Positions 1 to 6,839 of a DNA stretch of 22,210 nt are shown here, one piece after another; positions within the stretch are counted from its first letter, which is position 1; every line of letters begins with the position of its first letter. The DNA comes from WQUF01 sp031549885 (GTDB lineage: Bacteria; Bacillota; Clostridia; Clostridiales; Clostridiaceae), in the NCBI GenBank assembly GCA_031549885.1, contig JAVBPD010000121.1:1-22210 (forward strand), written 5' to 3'. Both the position numbers and the translations under genes were made by a program. The notes under the pieces were generated by a model. It was not told the DNA's origin and did no database searches. It saw only the letters and a program-made list of their open reading frames with translations.

Positions 1-1
1 C

Positions 2-115
2 TATGATGAAGAGCATGTTAAGTTTTATTTAGAAAAAGAAATTTTAAATAAAAAGGCTGTAGATTTAGTAAATGTTAAAAACCAAGAGGAATTAAGCAAA
101 GCAAAAAAAGGCTAA
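2..115 (+). CDS. C-terminal end of a plus-strand protein, possibly trigger factor
   Basis: The first 37 codons of the window are open on the plus strand and end at TAA (113-115); the gene starts outside the window. The peptide is highly charged, with a stretch EKEILNKKAVDLV followed by a Lys/Glu-rich tail. That stretch resembles the last helix of clostridial trigger factors (pattern LLxKKAVDLI), the ribosome-bound chaperone and peptidyl-prolyl isomerase, but 37 residues are too few to be sure. It is the only convincing plus-strand gene here and converges on cas6, so it probably marks the boundary between the CRISPR region and the neighbouring chromosome. It could equally be another charged helical protein. 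Confidence 0.4.
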   Translation, partial: YDEEHVKFYLEKEILNKKAVDLVNVKNQEELSKAKKG

Positions 116-417
116 CTGACAAAAACTGAATAAGAGAGAGGGTAAAGCAGCTATATTTTTACAAATATTTAATCGTATTTAATGATTCATATAAATCTCT
201 CAAAAACTTAGGCGCTTTTATAAAAAAATAAGAGGGCTAAAGGAGACATGCTCAAAAATAGCCAAAAATAAAAAGAGACTTAAAAAATATGGTATTTTTT
301 AAAATATTTAATAGAAAGTGGTAATAATTTTGGTTGCGATTTTTAGCATAAAACTGGAACATAACAAAATTTTAATTGTCCAAATTTCCAGCAATTGGAC
401 TTACATGAGGTAGTCTT
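116..417. other. AT-rich intergenic stretch between convergent genes
   Basis: No convincing ORF is seen. It contains a nine-pair A/T-only inverted repeat at 281-301 and a hairpin GTCCAA (378-383) / TTGGAC (395-400), either of which could end transcription weakly from the plus-strand gene or from cas6. No repeats, tRNA or clear promoter were seen. Confidence 0.4.
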
Positions 418-1338
418 TTAATTGTAAAATGCTTCATAGGAACCTAAGCCCATAGAACAATTTTTCCCAACGCCAAGTATTTTCCCTAATTCAAAAAATG
501 GAGTGAACTTAGTTAAATTACCTTCAAAGCATATAGTGCCAACGATGCCACCTAAACTCATCTTTTCTTTAGTCCTGTTTGAAAATCGCTGAAGCTTTTG
601 CCAGCGAATCTTCATATCTGATGTCTTTATATTTAAATCATAATTTGGTTTTTCTATTTTTTTATTGCAGTATAATTCTGAAATTATAGATACCCTTCTA
701 AATAAGCTTTCCCAAAGCAATGGAAAATCTAAGGAATCTTTTATTTTATTTGATGATTTTATTTTAACTGGTGTATTAAATGTAAATTGCACCTTTTCAC
801 AGTCTATGGGATAAAAATTAAAATAAATTGGTGAAACTTTAGATAAATTAAGATTTCCTTCTTTATAGATGTATTGATTTTTTACCATGGCAGAATATAG
901 GGTAAATTTATATCTGTTTACGCCTAAGCCATATTTTATGCCATTTTCTATGGATAGAACTATTTCGTTTAAAAAATTACAGGCTGATCCAAATAAGGTG
1001 ATTCTAAATGAGATTATTGTGCCCTTTTTTATGTGGCTTGTCATATTACTTTCATTACTTTGGCTTAATATGCTGGATATATTGGATATAACATATGGAG
1101 GTGGAAAAACAGCAAATTTGCCTTCTATTTCTCCAAATGTGTAAAATACTTTGGTGTATAAACAGTTTTTTGAGTTAATGCAATTCTCACAAGATCTTTC
1201 TAAATTGTCACAAAACTTCTCTCTTAAGGAATTTCCTAAAATACCCCTTATTAAAGAACATATGAAACTTGGAAGATTGCAATCTTCAAGAGATAAAATA
1301 TTGAAATCAATTGGAATGTAATAAATGTGTGAAAGCAT
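418..1338 (-). CDS. cas6: CRISPR pre-crRNA processing endoribonuclease Cas6
   Basis: This is a RAMP-fold ribonuclease that would cut the array transcript inside each repeat, leaving an 8-nt 5' handle on each crRNA for the Cmr complex. The protein is 306 residues, typical for the longer Cas6 group. The N-terminal half has the RGILGNSLRE segment (31-40) and a cysteine cluster C43, C50, C53, C59 typical of this group. The C-terminus has the glycine-rich RAMP loop GVGKNCSMGLGSY (289-301). An in-frame extension upstream to 1461 is open, but the ATG at 1336-1338 has a strong AAGGAGG site just before it, so I start there. The gene lies 116 nt downstream of array 1 in the direction of transcription and may be read from the same transcript. 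The catalytic residues cannot be assigned by eye. Confidence 0.9.
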   Translation of the reverse strand: MLSHIYYIPIDFNILSLEDCNLPSFICSLIRGILGNSLREKFCDNLERSCENCINSKNCLYTKVFYTFGEIEGKFAVFPPPYVISNISSILSQSNESNMTSHIKKGTIISFRITLFGSACNFLNEIVLSIENGIKYGLGVNRYKFTLYSAMVKNQYIYKEGNLNLSKVSPIYFNFYPIDCEKVQFTFNTPVKIKSSNKIKDSLDFPLLWESLFRRVSIISELYCNKKIEKPNYDLNIKTSDMKIRWQKLQRFSNRTKEKMSLGGIVGTICFEGNLTKFTPFFELGKILGVGKNCSMGLGSYEAFYN

Positions 1339-1454
1339 AAAATCCTCCTTTTGTATGTATGTCTGTATGATTGTATAAAAATAAAAGTGGTATAGTAAAG
1401 GGCAACAATTCTTTAGGATATATGCATTATCCGGAAATATTGAGTGTAGAGAGT

Positions 1455-1636
1455 GTATCAATTCCTTTTCAGGACAATTATCATTTCTAGGAGAATGGTT
1501 TAGAAACCGCTACTTTTGTAGCAAGATGTATCAATTCCTTTTCAGGACAATCATCATTTCTAGAATAACTTTAGGAGGTGATTGTAGTGTTAACACTAAT
1601 GTATCAATTCCTTTTCAGGACAATCATCATTTCTAG
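1455..1636 (-). CRISPR. CRISPR mini-array 1: three repeats, two spacers
   Basis: There are three 36-nt direct repeats at 1455-1490, 1528-1563 and 1601-1636, beginning GTATCAATTCC and ending ATTTCTAG on the plus strand. They are separated by two 37-nt spacers (1491-1527 and 1564-1600). The two right-hand repeats carry C instead of T at repeat position 25. The leader-like sequence lies to the right, and the same sequence flanks array 2, so transcription is on the minus strand. In that sense the repeat ends ATTGATAC, an 8-nt handle of the type Cas6 leaves. The repeat has only weak internal pairing, usual for type III systems. Confidence 0.97.
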
Positions 1637-1750
1637 ACCACCCATTTTTAGCCCTTGAGCCCCAATGATTTTAAACCTATGAAACTCGAATGATTTTCTA
1701 ATTTTTGCCATTTGATCATTTTTACCTCTTTTTTTATGAAAACTCCATCT
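1637..1750 (-). repeat. CRISPR leader, repeat-proximal part, copy 1
   Basis: This stretch sits directly beside the first repeat of array 1 and aligns along its whole length with 10421-10535 beside array 2; I estimate 85-87% identity by eye with a short indel. Examples of shared blocks are TTTTTAGCCCTTGAGCCCCA and ATGAAAACTCCATCT. Read on the minus strand it is purine-rich, with alternating A-runs and G-runs. The match stops abruptly at 1750, where the TnpB element begins. Confidence 0.85.
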
Positions 1751-1941
1751 GATGCTCCCACACTTGAAGGAGTGAGGTTCTTAAATACGTTGACTTTTTC
1801 TATACTCTCACTATGAAATAAATCTCATAGTTACAACATTACAGACGCTAATCATTTTCTCTAAGACTTTTACTATCAAGCGTTATATTTAACACATTAA
1901 CGATAGCTTGAGGCCCACATCAAGACCTTTGTTTTTTTGCT
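1751..1941 (-). ncRNA. Candidate omega RNA (TnpB guide RNA) at the element's right end
   Basis: The 190 nt between the tnpB stop codon and the right end of the element have no ORF and contain several short inverted repeats plus the terminal hairpin. In characterised IS605-type elements this segment is the scaffold of the omega RNA, and the guide is read from the DNA just outside the right end. Here that outside DNA is the CRISPR leader (1750 downwards on the minus strand), so the predicted guide begins AGATGGAGTTTTCATAA. This rests on position and family knowledge, not on a structure computation. Confidence 0.45.
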
Positions 1942-3360
1942 TTAAATTCCCATACTGGATATTTTTTTATTTTTGTTATTTTTCAATCTTTCGATTTCCC
2001 TATCATGAAGTGTTTTAAAATTATCAAATTCTTTAAAACATAAATTTCTATCTATTTCTCTTAGATTATCTTTTACGTTCATTATTAAAAACGAACTATA
2101 CATATCTCTTTGGATCTTAAATCCATGAAAGTTATTCCACCTTTCAGATAACTCTTTTTTGTTATATTCATTGGTTGTATGGTTGTACTGAGACGCTTTG
2201 ACTTTAGTCGTATCTATCCTTAATAATTCTTTGTTATGCCAGTTAAGCTTATTGTCTAATATGGTTAAGAACATACTTGGCGCTTTGTTTGCTAACGATT
2301 TTCCAAATCTCTTTTTTCGTTTGAATTTACCATTCTTATTTTTTTCTGTTTTCTTTGACTTTGATCTTGCTTGTAATCCTTTATAATTCATATCTTCAAC
2401 CAAAACTCTATCACCTAAGCTCATTATATAATTAGCCAATTTTTCATGAGATTGCTTTCTTATGCACGCTTGTTTTCGGTATTCTTCAGCTAACTTATTT
2501 TGTGTTTTAATGTACTTTTTTGATTTTATCCAGATCAGTTTTTGTCTTTTGCCTTTGACCACAATTCCATTTTTGATCGTTCCATCCTCATTATAATTAT
2601 CTGGATTGTTAACTCTGCGCTGTCTATCTAATTTTCTTTGAAGTATTAATTTTTGAGTTTCTATACTATCTATCTCAGGACATAATTCTAACAGTTTGAC
2701 TTCATTTTTACTTGAGATTGCGATTGTCTGGATTCCAATGTCAATTCCTACATTTCCTGTTCCTATGCTATTTTTGATTTCTCCAGTTTCTTTATTGATT
2801 TTAGATGGGTGTATCCCATCCATAACCAATTGAATATAGAATTTATATTCTCCACGGATTAATTTTCTTAAAATCCTGCAATATTTTATTTTATCTAATG
2901 CCAATGCTTCTTGCGCATATAGATCGTTTTTATCGATAATTATATCAATTTCTAATCCATTCCATAATAATTTATTATTTTTAAATCTTATTCCAGATGT
3001 ATTTGATTTTCCTTCAACGCTGTTCATTTCATTGTGCTTTTTAAAATAAACTCTATCTGATTGATGTAACATAAACTTTTGAAACGCATCAAAACATCGA
3101 GTTGCTATTTTCTGAGTTGTGAAACTGTCTATATTTTCTTTGAAGCGATGCTGCATAGGTCTTACATAATCATGAAGTGAATATTCTGTCAGTTTATATT
3201 TTTTATTTAAATCTTTGAATTTAAGATTACGAAGTTTACCTTTTTTCATATTAAATACTTTTCTGTATTCTTTAGATTCACACATGAGGTTATATCTTTT
3301 ATACAATTCACTCAAGCAGCTATTATAAATGTTTCGGCTTATATTTAATCGTGCATTCAA
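1942..3360 (-). CDS. tnpB: TnpB, RNA-guided nuclease of an IS605-type element
   Basis: The protein is 472 residues from the TTG at 3358-3360. The RuvC-like catalytic residues are all visible: D207 in GIDIGIQT, E322 in VEDMNYKGLQ and D419 in QRDMYSSFLIMN. Most TnpBs have a CxxC...CxxC zinc ribbon between the last two; here that stretch (about 389-411) has no cysteine (QYNHTTNEYN and following), a variant I recall from clostridial TnpBs. The frame stays open 19 codons further upstream (IVSYTLTLRLDIEIYQENI), which looks like the normal N-terminus of the family, and a GAGGTG site at 3425-3430 sits seven bases before an ATC codon (3415-3417). The true start may therefore be a non-standard or mutated one. 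It lies inside a CRISPR leader between cmr6 and array 1. Confidence 0.9.
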   Translation of the reverse strand: MNARLNISRNIYNSCLSELYKRYNLMCESKEYRKVFNMKKGKLRNLKFKDLNKKYKLTEYSLHDYVRPMQHRFKENIDSFTTQKIATRCFDAFQKFMLHQSDRVYFKKHNEMNSVEGKSNTSGIRFKNNKLLWNGLEIDIIIDKNDLYAQEALALDKIKYCRILRKLIRGEYKFYIQLVMDGIHPSKINKETGEIKNSIGTGNVGIDIGIQTIAISSKNEVKLLELCPEIDSIETQKLILQRKLDRQRRVNNPDNYNEDGTIKNGIVVKGKRQKLIWIKSKKYIKTQNKLAEEYRKQACIRKQSHEKLANYIMSLGDRVLVEDMNYKGLQARSKSKKTEKNKNGKFKRKKRFGKSLANKAPSMFLTILDNKLNWHNKELLRIDTTKVKASQYNHTTNEYNKKELSERWNNFHGFKIQRDMYSSFLIMNVKDNLREIDRNLCFKEFDNFKTLHDREIERLKNNKNKKISSMGI

Positions 3361-3473
3361 TATATTTTCTTGATATATTTCTATATCTAATCTTAAAGTT
3401 AAAGTGTAACTGACGATGAATATTCACCTCTTTTCCTTTTAGTATCTTATTTTCTGGTTTTTATATATTTGTG

Positions 3474-3616
3474 CTATCCACATCATAGAAAAAAGCATCC
3501 GTTTATTAAAATTCCAGCGCTTTATCGCCCTATATGCCAGTTAAACAAATTAACAAAATTATGTATACTTTAATTTAATTATACTAAATTATCAAGCTAA
3601 TACAATATCTATAATT
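3474..3616 (-). repeat. CRISPR leader, promoter-side part, copy 1
   Basis: These 143 bp match 10968-11110 with about four differences (about 97% by eye), for example in the blocks CTATCCACATCATAG and AAACAAATTAACAAAATTAT. The copy near array 2 is continuous with that array's leader, so this is the outer part of the same duplicated leader, separated from its array by the TnpB element. Its right end abuts the stop codon of the small decayed gene. Confidence 0.9.
3578..3605 (-). promoter_or_regulatory. Predicted promoter, leader copy 1
   Basis: On the minus strand TTGTAT (3605-3600) and TATAAT (3583-3578) are 16 bases apart, close to a sigma-A promoter. The same promoter is preserved at 11072-11099. 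From here transcription would run through tnpB, the candidate omega RNA, array 1 and cas6. This is inferred from sequence only. Confidence 0.5.
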
Positions 3617-3824
3617 CAATCTTCCAGTATATTTTATTGTCTTTTCTAGTCCTTACTAAAGTTCCAATTGAAGCTTCTAAACTATCTATTTTAAGGCTAT
3701 CCAATATTTAATTTAACTGATTTTCACAAGAACTTATTTCTTTTTCATCAGTTTCTTTTAATACATGTAAAACAGGTGAAGGATAGCTATTTTTTATAAG
3801 CTTAAATTAGTAAATTTTATCCAT
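3609..3824 (-). pseudogene. Decayed small gene downstream of cmr6, unknown function
   Basis: One minus-strand frame reads from ATG (3822-3824) to TAG (3609-3611), 72 codons, interrupted by TAA at codons 6 and 39. The segments between stops look coding: FKLIKNSYPSPVLHVLKETD after the first stop, and ILDSLKIDSLEASIGTLV followed by a charged tail after the second. The codon use matches its neighbours. It begins about 40 bp past the cmr6 stop, where type III loci often carry an accessory gene. I do not recognise the family. It may be a decayed CRISPR accessory gene or simply eroded DNA; that it was once coding is an inference from the quality of the frame. Confidence 0.4.
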
Positions 3825-3863
3825 CTAAATTCGGAAGCAATACAGTTCTATCTTTTCTTTTAT

Positions 3864-4541
3864 TTAAACCAAATAACCATATCCAGTATTAGTTTTAGCT
3901 CCCATCCCAACTATCTTAATCAATTCCTCAAATAAATTCTTTTTACAAATTTCTAAAAGCTTATTATTTGTAAATTTAAATCTAAACCTAAAAGTCACAT
4001 TTGATCTAACTTTAAGCATAGTCAATGGCTTTGGATCCTTTAATTCATCTAAGTGAGGTGTAATATTATCTAAAGCTATTATTTTACCATCTTTATCTCC
4101 CTTTATTATAACAGCATCAAAAAAAACATCTCCATTATCAAATATCTCTTTTTCAATTTCTCGAACTCTTTTATGCTCCAAATCATCTTTAATTTTTAAA
4201 ATCTCCTCAATCAATACAGGGTATCTTTTAAAAACGCTTCTTAGAACACCCTTCACTGTAGACCCTGGTATGTAAGGCATTCCTGTTACAAAGTCAAAAG
4301 AAAAACCAAGCCTAATTTCATTATCCCCTTCCCCACTTTCATGAACATTTCCAATACCGACTAAAAGTCCAGGATATAAAGTTTTTAAATCGAAATATTC
4401 CGTCATTAAATCATTTTCATAAAAACTTCCACCATTAAAACATGCGTTAACAAGTTCTTTATTGCACTTTTCAAAATGGTCATCGTTTATTTTGTCATAA
4501 TATTTTTTGTTAAAAAGATAATTAAGATTTACCACTTGCAT
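3864..4541 (-). CDS. cmr6: Type III-B RAMP protein Cmr6
   Basis: Cmr6 is a RAMP subunit at the head of the Cmr complex, where it caps the Cmr4 backbone beside Cmr1. About 225 residues. The RAMP signatures are YIPGSTVKGVLRSVF in the middle (the PGSSLKGxxR motif) and the C-terminal glycine-rich loop GMGAKTNTGYGYLV. The start is uncertain: an AAGGTG site lies almost on top of a GTG-ATG pair (4544/4541), and the GTG at 4533-4535 would give better spacing; I use the ATG. It lies 11 bp after cmr5 and is the last intact gene of the operon. Confidence 0.9.
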   Translation of the reverse strand: MQVVNLNYLFNKKYYDKINDDHFEKCNKELVNACFNGGSFYENDLMTEYFDLKTLYPGLLVGIGNVHESGEGDNEIRLGFSFDFVTGMPYIPGSTVKGVLRSVFKRYPVLIEEILKIKDDLEHKRVREIEKEIFDNGDVFFDAVIIKGDKDGKIIALDNITPHLDELKDPKPLTMLKVRSNVTFRFRFKFTNNKLLEICKKNLFEELIKIVGMGAKTNTGYGYLV

Positions 4542-4551
4542 CACCTTTTTC

Positions 4552-4932
4552 TTAATTTTTAAAATTATAAAAATTCATAGAAAGTTTAAGTGCAATAGCA
4601 GCATTTATAATATCTTCCTTTGCTTTCTTTTCTTTAACCCTATCCACATAATCAATTAAAATCTTTCCATAATCTCTTTCATTACCATTTTCATTATCAA
4701 TTTTAAGAAGCATACAAATAGCCCTTAAAATATATCCTCTATTTACTGAAGCTCCTTTTTGCTTGCTAAAAAAAGCAATAGCAGATTTTAAACTACCCAT
4801 GGTAATTGCAGCACCGAAAGTAGAAATTTGCACTTTATATCCATTTAAAATGTTTCCATTTTCAGCTATTCCTGTATCTCTTAAAACAACATAACTATGA
4901 CTTATTAAACTATCAATTATTTTTTTATTCAT
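4552..4932 (-). CDS. cmr5: Type III-B small subunit Cmr5
   Basis: Cmr5 is the small helical subunit that stacks along the crRNA-target duplex in the Cmr complex. The protein is 126 residues, the usual size, with little but predicted helix and a segment (SKQKGASVNRGYILRAICMLL) typical of Cmr5, in which helices repeat around short loops. The frame is open a little further up (to 4944), but the ATG at 4930-4932 overlaps the stop of cmr4, a normal coupled start. The identification leans on position between cmr4 and cmr6 as well as sequence. Confidence 0.88.
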   Translation of the reverse strand: MNKKIIDSLISHSYVVLRDTGIAENGNILNGYKVQISTFGAAITMGSLKSAIAFFSKQKGASVNRGYILRAICMLLKIDNENGNERDYGKILIDYVDRVKEKKAKEDIINAAIALKLSMNFYNFKN

Positions 4933-5752
4933 AGCAAACACCAACTTCTAAAACTTTACTAAATCCATATCCAATTGAGCTATTTCCTCCAAATTGCACA
5001 ACTTCATTGTGAAATTTAATTAAATTCTCATTATCATCTGGAATTAATATAGGAAAATAAAAAATACTCTTATGAGGAACTATTTCTTCATACCATAAAT
5101 TATCACTGGTTCCATCTTCTTTTAAACAATTCCTTGCAAGAACTGGAAGGTCATAATCTTTTAAAGAATTGGAAATAGCATAATTTCCTCCTATTAATTT
5201 GTCTAAAAATTCTTTTACATTATTATCTAATAAATAACTGCATTTTTCTCCTTCTAAGGATTTTACATCTTTGTTATTTGTTAAAAATGTTTCAATAGTT
5301 ATTCCTTTTAAATTACTTCTAGCTTCTTCTAAGCTTTTATCATATATTTTCTTTATTCCAAGCCCTAATAAAAGATCTATAAAATTCACTAACAATTCAA
5401 CCATTGTAACATTAACATAGGATACATTTCCATCTGATACCCTAAGTGGTCTTGATATTAAAGATGCAGAAAAGAATTTATATTTTCCAGGTTTTGATTG
5501 TTTTTTACCTTTATCAATATCATCATTTTTCTCATCATGCTCACTGCCAAAGACTTCTTCAATTGTTTTCTTATCTTTCCATTTTTGCTGAAAATGCTCT
5601 CTTAAAGCACCCTTTACTCCTGAAGAATGGATGGTAGCTTCTGAAAAAACTACATCTTTTTCAACCTCATTGTCAATAATGTTATAGTTTACTTCTCCAC
5701 TCCCCACATGCATATTAGTTAAACATTCTATTTTATAGACTTTTGCCTTCAT
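4925..5752 (-). CDS. cmr4: Type III-B backbone RNase subunit Cmr4
   Basis: Cmr4 forms the repeated backbone of the Cmr complex and cuts the bound target RNA every six nucleotides. The protein is 275 residues. Visible motifs are LTNMHVGSGE (11-20), the likely catalytic Asp27 in VNYNIIDNEV, the RAMP loop SSGVKGALREHF (43-54), and the C-terminal FGGNSSIGYGF. The frame is open to 5773 and has another ATG at 5756-5758, but the GGAGG site is best spaced (8 bases) for the ATG at 5750-5752. It overlaps the end of cmr3 by 20 bases, consistent with one coupled operon. Confidence 0.93.
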   Translation of the reverse strand: MKAKVYKIECLTNMHVGSGEVNYNIIDNEVEKDVVFSEATIHSSGVKGALREHFQQKWKDKKTIEEVFGSEHDEKNDDIDKGKKQSKPGKYKFFSASLISRPLRVSDGNVSYVNVTMVELLVNFIDLLLGLGIKKIYDKSLEEARSNLKGITIETFLTNNKDVKSLEGEKCSYLLDNNVKEFLDKLIGGNYAISNSLKDYDLPVLARNCLKEDGTSDNLWYEEIVPHKSIFYFPILIPDDNENLIKFHNEVVQFGGNSSIGYGFSKVLEVGVCYE

Positions 5753-6839
5753 TTTCATACCCTCCAAAAACACATATATTTAACCCAATATTTTGGCAAT
5801 TTTCATTTTTTAAACACTCTTGAAATTCCTTTAAATTCTTTATTAAAAACACAGATCCTGCCTTTAATAAATAAATAACATCAGCGCTTTTTTCATAACG
5901 ATCTATAAATTTATTAACATCTTTATACATAGTTTTAAATGTTCTATGCTCTTTAGTTTGAGAATTTACAAAATAACAATAATCATATATTTCCTTATCC
6001 ACATAAATATCAGAAAGTGCTATTGCAACTTTACATTTTAAAGAAATATTAATAATTTCATTTAAATCATTTCTATATTTAATTAAATCTTTCGAAATGG
6101 CTTCAATAGACAAGTCTTGTTTTACTTTTTCAAAATTAAGAGAAAATGCAGATTTATCTTGTCCTAAATAAACTACTCTATTTCTCATTTCTTTATCTAT
6201 TGTTGCAAACACAGCAAAGCTCGTTCCATTTTTTAACTTTAAGTATTCCTTCTTAAAAAAACCATCCTTTTCAGATTTTTTATCTATTCCTACTTTTATA
6301 AAAAATTTAAAAAAATCTTCACATATCTCCTTTGTATTAACATTTAAAAATGAATCACTTATTCCCGCTTTTGCACTATAATCAAGAGGTAAATATCTAT
6401 TTCCTAAATTAGATAAAACCTCTTCATATTTCCTAAAAGCTTTATATTTTTTATTTTTAATTTTTCTAATTTCATCTTCATAAATTATGTGATCAAAAGG
6501 AGTTTTAATGAAATAATCTCCTTTATCATCAATTAAAAACACTGGAGATATTTTTTTTATTTTTCCAAATGTTTGAATTTTTTTTTCTATATTAAAGCTA
6601 TCCTCTCCAATACTTTCTATATCTTTTTTTATATTTTCCTCATTGATATCATAAACATTGTAATGTTTTTCTAGCAATGAAAACCTAAGTGCACCTAAAA
6701 TGGTAGTTTGAGAAGGCATTTTGTTTGATCTTATAAAATAACTATTTGTTTTTTGAGATGTCTCACCAAACCACAATGACTTCTCATTTCCAAAAAAATA
6801 TGGTTCAAGAGGTGTAAATTTCACTAAATAATCATCCAT
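5733..6839 (-). CDS. cmr3: Type III-B RAMP protein Cmr3
   Basis: Cmr3 binds the 5' handle of the crRNA and pairs with Cas10/Cmr2 at the foot of the complex. The protein is 368 residues. The N-terminus shows the Cmr3 pattern PLEPYFFGNEKSLWFGE (11-27) followed by PSQTTILGALRFSLL (42-56), and the C-terminus ends in a glycine-containing loop (NICVFGGYENEGKSL). The ATG overlaps the cmr2 stop (ATGGATGA arrangement), indicating translational coupling. Length and motif order fit the family; nothing looks broken. Confidence 0.92.
   Translation of the reverse strand: MDDYLVKFTPLEPYFFGNEKSLWFGETSQKTNSYFIRSNKMPSQTTILGALRFSLLEKHYNVYDINEENIKKDIESIGEDSFNIEKKIQTFGKIKKISPVFLIDDKGDYFIKTPFDHIIYEDEIRKIKNKKYKAFRKYEEVLSNLGNRYLPLDYSAKAGISDSFLNVNTKEICEDFFKFFIKVGIDKKSEKDGFFKKEYLKLKNGTSFAVFATIDKEMRNRVVYLGQDKSAFSLNFEKVKQDLSIEAISKDLIKYRNDLNEIINISLKCKVAIALSDIYVDKEIYDYCYFVNSQTKEHRTFKTMYKDVNKFIDRYEKSADVIYLLKAGSVFLIKNLKEFQECLKNENCQNIGLNICVFGGYENEGKSL

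Larger units (their letters stand above)
1751..3473 (-). mobile_element. TnpB-only IS605/IS1341-type element inserted in a CRISPR leader
   Basis: The boundaries come from comparison with the second leader copy: the two loci match up to 1750/10535 and again from 3474/10968, so the element is about 1.72 kb. It carries only tnpB; no TnpA (Y1 HUH transposase) is present, so movement would need a TnpA supplied elsewhere. The 3' end has the imperfect hairpin near 1753-1776 (CCTCACTCC...GTGGGAG on the minus strand) typical of IS605 right ends. No terminal inverted repeats or target duplication are seen, as expected for this family. In the other copy the two flanks are separated by 432 bp rather than joined, so either sequence was lost here or gained there. 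Confidence 0.75.

Noticed and set aside
378..400. Hairpin GTCCAA/TTGGAC beside cas6, partly similar to the CRISPR repeat (TAATTGTCC)
   Set aside because: The similarity covers only nine bases and lacks the rest of the repeat, so it is not a degenerate repeat; the stem is short and lacks a good T-run.
887..1144. Plus-strand ORF of 85 codons
   Set aside because: It lies wholly inside cas6 on the opposite strand and has no family likeness or separate ribosome site.
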